From Clostridiales bacterium (GTDB taxonomy: Bacteria > Bacillota_A > Clostridia > Lachnospirales > Bianqueaceae): 7,283 bases of DNA. How positions within the stretch are numbered: the first letter of the stretch is position 1; each line of letters begins with the position of its first letter. Below the pieces are notes generated by a model. It saw nothing but the letters and a program-made list of their open reading frames with translations, had not been told where the DNA came from and made no database searches. This document shows positions 1 to 4,792 of this stretch, in pieces. Location of the stretch: NCBI GenBank assembly GCA_019423265.1, contig JAHZBS010000118.1:1-7283 (forward strand), read 5' to 3'. A program made the translations under genes and the position numbers.

Positions 1-395
1 TCGGCTCCGCTGCCATTTTCTTTATTGTGCGGCATCTGGGAATGAAGGTTGTGGAGATCTTTGTTCCCCGCGAGAAGATTGATGAGCTGGCGTTCATCAA
101 ATCTGAAAAACGGCGAACGCTCTTTGTCCTGATTGCTTTTTTGATCCCGGGAACCCCAAAACGGACGATCTCCTACTTCATGGGAATGACGTCCATGCCG
201 GCGGCTACGTTTATCATCGTGAGCACCCTGGCGCGCCTGCCCACCATCGCCGTCTCCACCTACGGCGGGGAAGCGCTGGGAAGCCAGAACTATACCATGG
301 CTCTGATCATTTTTGCCTTCTTGATTTTGGCGGGAATTGCCGGTATGCTCGTGTACAGGCGTGTCTGGAAACCAAAGAAATCGCCAAAAGAGTAG
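1..395 (+). CDS. TVP38/TMEM64 (VTT-domain) family membrane protein, 3' part only
   Basis: The gene enters from outside the window. The frame is open from base 3 and ends at TAG 393-395, giving 130 visible residues. It is a hydrophobic integral membrane protein. Visible residues 45-65 hold the family signature, a PGTPK turn followed by Y-x-x-G-M-T-x-M. This is the re-entrant loop region of the VTT (DedA/TVP38/TMEM64) superfamily, followed by an R-L-P motif at 78-80 that fits the usual G-R-x-P position. A final membrane helix (about 98-117) ends in a short basic cytoplasmic tail (RRVWKPKK). Family members are linked to lipid scrambling or lipid-carrier transport and membrane homeostasis; the cargo of this one cannot be told. 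The position after PGTPK is Arg, where I recall Asp in most TVP38 proteins. The GTG at base 27 lies inside the conserved region and is not a credible start. The gene is convergent with the amidase, with one base between the stop codons. Confidence 0.85.
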   Translation, partial: GSAAIFFIVRHLGMKVVEIFVPREKIDELAFIKSEKRRTLFVLIAFLIPGTPKRTISYFMGMTSMPAATFIIVSTLARLPTIAVSTYGGEALGSQNYTMALIIFAFLILAGIAGMLVYRRVWKPKKSPKE

Positions 396-396
396 G

Positions 397-1152
397 TCAG
401 TCTTTGCGATAGGTCTGGACAAGATCCAGAAATTCCTCCCAGCGGTTTTGTTGGCGGATTTGCTCTGGACAATTCTTGCCGGAAAAGTCATAGTGCTGCC
501 GCACATCCTCGAGAGTTAAATCGTAGGCGTCCAGGAGATAGGCTGTCAGCTTGGCGGCGTTGTCGAAGGTGCTGTCAAAATCACCTTCCGGGTTAACGCA
601 TAGTTCAATGCCGAGGCCTGTCAGATTGCCCGGCCCCTCACGGCCGTCGCCGCAGTGCCAGCCCACTTCATTGTCGGGGAGATGCTGATAGATCTCATGG
701 TCATCCACGGTATAGTGCCAGGAAGTCGACCCGTTTCCCCCGCTGGCCAGCAGCCGGGCGTGGTTGGAGGCCCCGGTCCCCGGATCGGTGTTTCCCGTCT
801 CGTGGATGACCACATACCGCACGGTGCGCTTTGTCCCAGGCCGCCCCTCCGATCCGGTGGGAATCAGATCCACGGTTAATGGGATCCCGTCGATGCTGTC
901 CACCTTGGGCCGCTCCACAGTATAATTGGCGGAGGGAGATGGGGCCCTTGATGTGTGTTGATATTGTAAAGAATCCCCGCTGCTTGAATGCTCGCTTTTC
1001 TCTGTGGGCTCCCCGCTCGATTCCTCAAGTTTGACCGTATCGGCACGGGCGTCCATGCGGATAAGCCGGATGAGACATGCCGTGGCGACGATCAGCATGG
1101 CGGAGAGAAAAAGAGCGAAGAAAAGAGTCGCGTATTTTTTTTGTCGATTCAT
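397..1152 (-). CDS. N-acetylmuramoyl-L-alanine amidase (Amidase_2/PGRP fold), membrane-anchored
   Basis: This 251-residue enzyme cleaves the bond between N-acetylmuramic acid and L-Ala of the stem peptide in peptidoglycan, and acts outside the membrane. Residues 4-6 are basic and about 9-31 hydrophobic, a signal anchor. Cys26 follows A-T-A, so a lipoprotein is a weaker alternative. Residues 34-80 are a polar Ser/Glu-rich linker. The Amidase_2 domain covers about 90-251. Expected zinc ligands are His117 (VVIHETGN), His220 and Cys228 (RQHY..GKNCP), with catalytic-site Tyr147 and Lys226. The motif SWHYTVDD.EIYQHLP and W-H-C-G-D-G closely follow CwlA-type amidases. Start choice: the frame extends 22 codons further to an ATG at 1218, but ATG 1150-1152 has AGAGGTG just upstream and begins directly before the anchor. 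It lies downstream of the ltaS-like gene on the same strand and may be read from it or from its own promoter in the 152-bp gap. No SH3 or other wall-binding domain is present. Confidence 0.92.
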   Translation of the reverse strand: MNRQKKYATLFFALFLSAMLIVATACLIRLIRMDARADTVKLEESSGEPTEKSEHSSSGDSLQYQHTSRAPSPSANYTVERPKVDSIDGIPLTVDLIPTGSEGRPGTKRTVRYVVIHETGNTDPGTGASNHARLLASGGNGSTSWHYTVDDHEIYQHLPDNEVGWHCGDGREGPGNLTGLGIELCVNPEGDFDSTFDNAAKLTAYLLDAYDLTLEDVRQHYDFSGKNCPEQIRQQNRWEEFLDLVQTYRKD

Positions 1153-1157
1153 GGGAT

Positions 1158-1164
1158 CACCTCT
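1158..1164 (-). promoter_or_regulatory. Ribosome binding site fixing the amidase start
   Basis: On the minus strand AGAGGTG lies five bases before ATG 1150-1152. It supports this start over the in-frame ATG at 1218, which lies within or beyond the tandem 11-bp repeats and would place about 22 polar residues before the anchor. Confidence 0.75.
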
Positions 1165-1185
1165 GCTTGTACAATACCAATCGAA

Positions 1186-1218
1186 TGTATCCAATTTGTA
1201 TCCAAGCTGTATCCGCAA
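1186..1218 (-). repeat. Three tandem 11-bp repeats upstream of the amidase
   Basis: On the plus strand the heptamer TGTATCC occurs at 1186-1192, 1197-1203 and 1208-1214, exactly 11 bp apart (GGATACA read toward the amidase). Two of the three are followed by AA. The array ends 33 bp before the amidase ATG. Heptamers on an 11-bp period are the usual target layout of OmpR/PhoB-family response regulators; that link is inference from layout only. Nine bases further toward the gene is a weak extended -10 (TGG-TATTGT, 1171-1179), with no good -35. It would start transcription almost on the ribosome binding site, so the promoter is uncertain. Confidence 0.6.
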
Positions 1219-1271
1219 TGCATGAAAAGTTTGACGGTTTTATAAATACGCCAGTTCTTTTCTATAGGGAA

Positions 1272-1304
1272 CGCCTCCTTGGGCGGCCTAAGTCCGAAGG
1301 AGCG
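1272..1304 (-). other. GC-rich hairpin just after the ltaS-like gene, poor terminator
   Basis: Directly after the ltaS-like stop codon the minus-strand transcript can fold with arms CGCTCCTT and AAGGAGGCG, six pairs plus two more past a one-base bulge. An inner CGG/CCG pairing is possible. The sequence after the 3' arm is TTCCCTATAG, not a run of U. It may be a weak terminator, a 3'-end protecting structure or a partial barrier between the ltaS-like gene and the amidase. It does not meet the usual intrinsic terminator pattern. Confidence 0.35.
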
Positions 1305-3140
1305 CTACTCTGTGAATTGTGCCAGCACATTTTCCTTCAACAGCGCGGCAGAGAGGTCCGCGAGTTTGGCCGACTCCTCCGACAGCGATCGAAATGGCTC
1401 CAAATCTCGGATTTCCTCATGGGTCTCAGTGTTCCAGGCCCGGCTGTTTTCAAAGATGCCGTCCCTTGCCATTTCAAAGGCGATCTCATCGGTGAAGAAA
1501 GAGCCCTTCAGCATATATGCCTGTGACGCCACAAATCCGGACTCTTTTGTCAGCAAGTTGCGGCCGAGGGCCATTCGGACGTGGTCAGAGTATCCCATGA
1601 GATCCAGAAGGGTTGGCATCAGATCAATCTGGCCGCCGGCGACAGAGCTTGTCAAGGATACGCCGGAGCCGGGGATATGGATGAGCAGAGGAACATTCAT
1701 CATCTGATCATAATCGTATTCGTATCCAAGAAACTCCGACATGAGGGCGTTGCACTCCGGATCAGAGGACATGAGTCCAAAATGATCGCCGTAGAATACG
1801 AGAATGCTGTCCTCGTATAATCCTTCCTGTTTCAACGTTTCGATGAACTTTCCAATGGCGGCATCCGTGTAGTGGACGCTGTTGAGGTAGTTTCCGAACC
1901 AGGTATTCTGGTGTTCCGGCGCAAGGGCGATCCCGGTGTACATATCGGTAATATCATAGGGACAGTGGCTTGTCAGCGTGATTAGGAAGGAGAAGAACGG
2001 CTTGGACAACTGTTTCATATAGGAAACGGATTGTTGAAAGAAATCTTCATCTCCGATACTCCACCCCACTTTGTTTTCTCTGGTCAGGGTATAATCCTTT
2101 TCAGAGTAAAAGTGCTGGAACCCCTGGACTGGGTACGCCTGGTTTCGATTCCAGAAGTCCGCGATATAGCCGTGCATCGCGGCGGTTTCATAGCCCTGCT
2201 CCCGCAGAAGCCAGGGCAGCCCATAAAAAGAATCGTCCTGGAATAATGTGTAAGACTGACCGTACATAACGGGGAGCAGAGAGTTGAGGCTGGCGAACTC
2301 GGCGTCGGAGGTTCCCCCTTTGCCGATCTGTTGATAGTAATGGTCGAAATAGATCGTGTCGTTTCCCAGAAGGGCGGTGAGGTTCGGGGCAATCTCTTGC
2401 CCGTTGTAGGAGGCTCCCACGACGAAATCTTGAATGGACTCCATCTGGACCAAGATTAGGTTCCGCTTTTTCGCAATTCCGTGGTAGGGCGATTTTTTGA
2501 CCGAGGTCTGCACATACTCGGTTACACGGCTGTCCGCCAATACTTCCTGGGCCTCCACGATCTTATAGCCCGTTAGAAAGTTTTTGACGTCCCGGATATG
2601 GTAGGTGAATAGCTCGCTGTGCTGCATGGCCGTCGGGATATCCCACTGGACGTTTGTAAAGGTGGAAAAGATAAGGAGTCCTGACAGACCGACGCCGGCA
2701 ATGGGCATCCAGCGGACTTTGGGGATGGAGAAATCCACCTTTTTTATGAGCAGCGCCGCGATCAGCGGAAGATCCGCGATCATCAGCAGAAATGAGATGT
2801 CGAATAGCTCCTCCACCGTCCCGCCCTGCATTTTTTGCATCATGGAGATGAGCGAGAGAAGACCCAATACGGGGAGCTGATCATAGTATGTATTGTAGTA
2901 TAGGTCGATGAACATGACGATGGAGACAACGGCGTCCAGCAGAAGATACTGGGCCCATTTTTTTCGCGGGGAACTTTTTCTGGCGGAGAAGATGCAGTAT
3001 GCCAGTATTCCGTAAAATACGATTGTAAAAGGATAGCCGATCCCTAAGAGCGGCAGATCCGCCGACACATAGAACACGGTAAATTTAAAGATACATAGCG
3101 CGGTAAGGACACAAGTCCACAAAAGATTTTTATGCTTCAT
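1305..3140 (-). CDS. LtaS-like lipoteichoic acid synthase family protein (sulfatase-fold phosphoglycerol transferase)
   Basis: This 611-residue protein belongs to the family that moves glycerolphosphate from phosphatidylglycerol onto a growing lipoteichoic acid or related polymer at the outer membrane face. Five membrane segments are visible (about 8-26, 30-51, 64-81, 113-132, 146-163), then a linker helix and an extracellular sulfatase-fold domain (about 225-535). Compared with S. aureus LtaS, the metal and catalytic residues appear intact: Glu234 (QMES), nucleophile Thr277 (G-G-TSDAEF), Asp452 and His453 (YGDH). Likely substrate contacts are Trp330 and Arg332 (FWNRN) and His392. Length is slightly under the roughly 650 residues of LtaS. 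The ATG start is preceded by GGGGGAGG (3152-3159 on the complement) about 11 bases away. A promoter lies about 80 bp upstream. Clostridia often have several paralogs, so whether this makes classical LTA or a variant polymer cannot be read from the sequence. Confidence 0.92.
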   Translation of the reverse strand: MKHKNLLWTCVLTALCIFKFTVFYVSADLPLLGIGYPFTIVFYGILAYCIFSARKSSPRKKWAQYLLLDAVVSIVMFIDLYYNTYYDQLPVLGLLSLISMMQKMQGGTVEELFDISFLLMIADLPLIAALLIKKVDFSIPKVRWMPIAGVGLSGLLIFSTFTNVQWDIPTAMQHSELFTYHIRDVKNFLTGYKIVEAQEVLADSRVTEYVQTSVKKSPYHGIAKKRNLILVQMESIQDFVVGASYNGQEIAPNLTALLGNDTIYFDHYYQQIGKGGTSDAEFASLNSLLPVMYGQSYTLFQDDSFYGLPWLLREQGYETAAMHGYIADFWNRNQAYPVQGFQHFYSEKDYTLTRENKVGWSIGDEDFFQQSVSYMKQLSKPFFSFLITLTSHCPYDITDMYTGIALAPEHQNTWFGNYLNSVHYTDAAIGKFIETLKQEGLYEDSILVFYGDHFGLMSSDPECNALMSEFLGYEYDYDQMMNVPLLIHIPGSGVSLTSSVAGGQIDLMPTLLDLMGYSDHVRMALGRNLLTKESGFVASQAYMLKGSFFTDEIAFEMARDGIFENSRAWNTETHEEIRDLEPFRSLSEESAKLADLSAALLKENVLAQFTE

Positions 3141-3224
3141 AGATGCTGGTACCTCCCCCTGTATTGAATTCCCCTGCCATGAAGGGATACGATTTCTCTA
3201 TGTCAATCCCTGTCTGACAATGCT

Positions 3225-3253
3225 ATTGTAACGCGAACTTCTTAGAAAAGCAA
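3225..3253 (-). promoter_or_regulatory. Candidate sigma-A-type promoter of the ltaS-like gene
   Basis: Read on the minus strand, TTGCTT (3253-3248), a 17-bp spacer and TACAAT (3230-3225) fit a vegetative promoter with a good -10 and a partial -35. Transcription would start near 3218, leaving a leader of roughly 78 bases before the ATG. A perfect TTGACA at 3206-3201 is closer to the gene but has no -10 at a proper distance. Confidence 0.5.
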
Positions 3254-3272
3254 TGGAAGAAATCTTAGAAAA
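3240..3272. repeat. Direct decamer repeat at the ltaS-like promoter
   Basis: TCTTAGAAAA occurs exactly at 3240-3249 and at 3263-3272, 23 bp apart (about two helical turns). A related half TTCTTAAG follows at 3273-3280. The first copy overlaps the -35 edge and spacer of the candidate ltaS-like promoter and the second lies just upstream, a layout suited to a regulator bound on one face of DNA. The regulator is unknown. The region is AT-rich, so chance similarity is possible. Confidence 0.45.
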
Positions 3273-3309
3273 TTCTTAAGTCGCCATTGTGCATTGCAGG
3301 CGTAAAAAG

Positions 3310-3339
3310 TTGGACAGATTTGCAAAGTCATGGTAGAAT
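3310..3339 (+). promoter_or_regulatory. Promoter of the HAD-methyltransferase operon
   Basis: TTGGAC (3310-3315), an 18-bp spacer ending in TGG, and TAGAAT (3334-3339) form a good sigma-A-type promoter with an extended -10. Transcription would start near 3346. That excludes the in-frame ATG at 3330 as the HAD start and favours GTG 3375. It is divergent from the ltaS-like promoter, with 56 bp between the two -35 elements. Confidence 0.65.
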
Positions 3340-3359
3340 ATCTACGAAAGCGAAGGATT

Positions 3360-3365
3360 GGAGGG
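3360..3365 (+). promoter_or_regulatory. Ribosome binding site fixing a GTG start for the HAD gene
   Basis: GGAGGG lies nine bases before GTG 3375-3377. The longer in-frame ATG at 3330 has no such site and falls inside the promoter. Confidence 0.75.
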
Positions 3366-3374
3366 ACCCTCACC

Positions 3375-4049
3375 GTGTTTGAGCATATTCTATTTGATTT
3401 GGACGGAACGTTAACGGACCCTTTTCTTGGGATTACCCGGTCCGTACAGTTTGCCCTGTCCCATTTTGGGATTTCTGTGGAGAATCTGGAAGCGCTGACA
3501 TGTTTCATCGGACCGCCGCTGTTGGATTCTTTCCGGCAGTTCTACGGATTCACAGAGGAACAGGCGGAGGAAGCCGTGGTTTTCTATCGGATGTATTTCC
3601 GCGAAACCGGGATTTTTGAGAATGAAGTTCTGGCGGGGATTCCACAGCTATTGTCCAATCTCCTGGCGGCGGGGAAGAAGCTCTATGTGGCCACGAGTAA
3701 GCCGCAGATATTTGCGGAGCAGATTCTAGAGCATTTTTCCCTTCGAACATACTTTCAAGGAGTCTGCGGCAGCAACCTGGATGGAAGCCGCTGCCGAAAA
3801 GTTGAGGTCATAGACTGGATTCTTGGCACACTGCCGCCGGGCGCCTCCGCCGTGATGGTGGGAGATCGAATGCACGACGCGGCCGGCGCGAAGGAGGCGG
3901 GGATTCCCTGTATCGGCGTCACGTATGGCTATGGCGGGGAGGAGGAGCTGCGCCAGGCGGGGGTTGACCGCATCGCCGCAACGGTTCAGGAGCTGGAGCG
4001 GTGCCTGCTTGAAGAATGGTTGGAGCGGCCTGGGCCCAACCGGAGATGA
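3375..4049 (+). CDS. HAD-superfamily phosphatase (Gph / 5'-nucleotidase-like)
   Basis: This is a 224-residue cytoplasmic phosphatase of the haloacid dehalogenase superfamily. Motif I is D8-L-D10-GTLTD, with Asp8 the expected nucleophile. Motif II is T107-S108 (ATSKP), the motif III lysine is probably Lys142, and motif IV is GD164-RMHD168. Residues about 15-85 form the helical cap of the subfamily I (Gph-like) proteins. The opening FDLDGTLTDP..GITRSVQFAL resembles Bacillota proteins annotated as phosphoglycolate phosphatases or 5'-nucleotidases; the true substrate cannot be decided. Start: GTG 3375 with GGAGGG nine bases upstream and immediately before the conserved F-x-x-I-L-F-D-L-D strand. 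An in-frame ATG at 3330 would add 15 basic residues, lacks a binding site and lies upstream of the expected transcription start. The stop is 12 bp before the methyltransferase ATG, so the two are surely co-transcribed. Confidence 0.9.
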   Translation: MFEHILFDLDGTLTDPFLGITRSVQFALSHFGISVENLEALTCFIGPPLLDSFRQFYGFTEEQAEEAVVFYRMYFRETGIFENEVLAGIPQLLSNLLAAGKKLYVATSKPQIFAEQILEHFSLRTYFQGVCGSNLDGSRCRKVEVIDWILGTLPPGASAVMVGDRMHDAAGAKEAGIPCIGVTYGYGGEEELRQAGVDRIAATVQELERCLLEEWLERPGPNRR

Positions 4050-4061
4050 GGGGAGAGAATC

Positions 4062-4712
4062 ATGCAGTTAGAAGAGATGAGTCAATTTTTTAACACCCGT
4101 GTTGACATATACGAAGAGCATATGTTTACATGCGTTGACGGCGCCGGTGAGTATTATGAAGTGACGGCCGCACACTTTCCTGAAAGGGGCGCGATCCACA
4201 TCCTGGATCTGGGATGCGGCACCGGATTAGAGTTAGATGCCCTGTGGAAGCGCAACCCGGAGATTGAGGTGACGGGGGTGGATCTGGCGAGCGATATGCT
4301 GGCGGCGTTGAGAAAAAAACATCCTGACAAAAAGCTTCGCCTGATCCAGGCCTCCTATTTTGATGTGGATTTCGGCGAGGGGCGGTTCGACGCGGCCGTC
4401 TCGGTACAGACCATGCACCATTTCACCCATGAGGAAAAGATAAGCCTGTACCGGAGGCTCTGCGCGAGCCTGAGGCCGGGAGGCTGGTACGTGGAGACGG
4501 ACTATATGGCTCCCGACTCACACTATGAGGCGCAATGCTTTGCAGACTATGAACGGTTAAAACGGGAACAGGGGCTTGGCGAAGGCTTTTACCATTTTGA
4601 CCGTCCCTGCACGGTGGAACATCAACTGTCCATGCTGCGGACAGCTGGTTTTGCGGACGCCCAGGAGTGCTGGCGGTGCGGTGGGACAAGCGTTTTGCTG
4701 GCGAGGCGGTAA
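4062..4712 (+). CDS. Class I SAM-dependent methyltransferase
   Basis: This 216-residue cytoplasmic enzyme has the class I Rossmann methyltransferase fold. Motif I is ILDLGCGTG (residues 47-55), the acidic residue that would bind the SAM ribose is Asp74 (GVDLASDML), and a post-motif region VQTMHHF lies at 115-121. LRPGG at 137-141 begins the typical late strand. The N-terminal FFNTR..IYEEHM segment is shared by a widespread, uncharacterised Clostridia group of small methyltransferases; the acceptor (small molecule, lipid or other) is unknown. The ATG has AGGGGAG at 4049-4055, overlapping the end of the HAD gene, with six bases between it and the start. The second gene of an operon with the HAD phosphatase, it has no recognisable terminator after its TAA; the next promoter begins nine bases later, so read-through into the glycosidase gene is possible. 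Confidence 0.9.
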   Translation: MQLEEMSQFFNTRVDIYEEHMFTCVDGAGEYYEVTAAHFPERGAIHILDLGCGTGLELDALWKRNPEIEVTGVDLASDMLAALRKKHPDKKLRLIQASYFDVDFGEGRFDAAVSVQTMHHFTHEEKISLYRRLCASLRPGGWYVETDYMAPDSHYEAQCFADYERLKREQGLGEGFYHFDRPCTVEHQLSMLRTAGFADAQECWRCGGTSVLLARR

Positions 4713-4720
4713 ATTGGGGC

Positions 4721-4749
4721 TTGCCATGGGAGCGCATATGGGATATACT
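4721..4749 (+). promoter_or_regulatory. Promoter of the glycoside hydrolase gene
   Basis: TTGCCA (4721-4726), a 17-bp spacer and TATACT (4744-4749) match a vegetative promoter at five of six positions in each element. Transcription would start near 4756 and leave a leader of about 37 bases to ATG 4793. The -10 overlaps the palindrome described next. Confidence 0.7.
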
Positions 4750-4767
4750 TACTTTCAAAGTACATAT
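4745..4767. promoter_or_regulatory. Palindromic operator candidate over the glycosidase transcription start
   Basis: A perfect 13-bp palindrome, TACTTT-C-AAAGTA, spans 4750-4762 with its centre at 4756. ATA at 4745-4747 and TAT at 4765-4767 extend it, so 9 of 11 base pairs around the centre match over 23 bp. It covers the -10 and the expected start, the classic place for a repressor that responds to substrate. It does not match the catabolite (cre) consensus. No regulator gene is visible in the window. Confidence 0.5.
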
Positions 4768-4792
4768 TGACCGATGGAAAGGAAAGATTGCG

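Noticed and set aside
414..430. Stem-loop TCTGGA / TCCAGA after the VTT-protein gene as a terminator
   Set aside because: Only six pairs, no T run on either strand, and it lies in amidase coding sequence.
1153..1218. Longer ATG start for the amidase (22 more residues)
   Set aside because: It starts at the edge of the tandem repeats without a binding site; ATG 1150-1152 has AGAGGTG and precedes the membrane anchor directly.
1077..1526. Plus-strand frame of 149 codons across the amidase-ltaS-like gap
   Set aside because: It overlaps two confident minus-strand genes and shows no protein-like domain or start signal.
3201..3206. Perfect TTGACA (minus strand) as the ltaS-like -35
   Set aside because: No -10-like hexamer occurs 16-19 bp downstream; the TTGCTT/TACAAT pair fits better.
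3330..3374. Longer ATG start for the HAD gene
   Set aside because: No ribosome binding site, overlaps the -10 element, and adds a basic extension before the conserved first strand; GTG 3375 is better.
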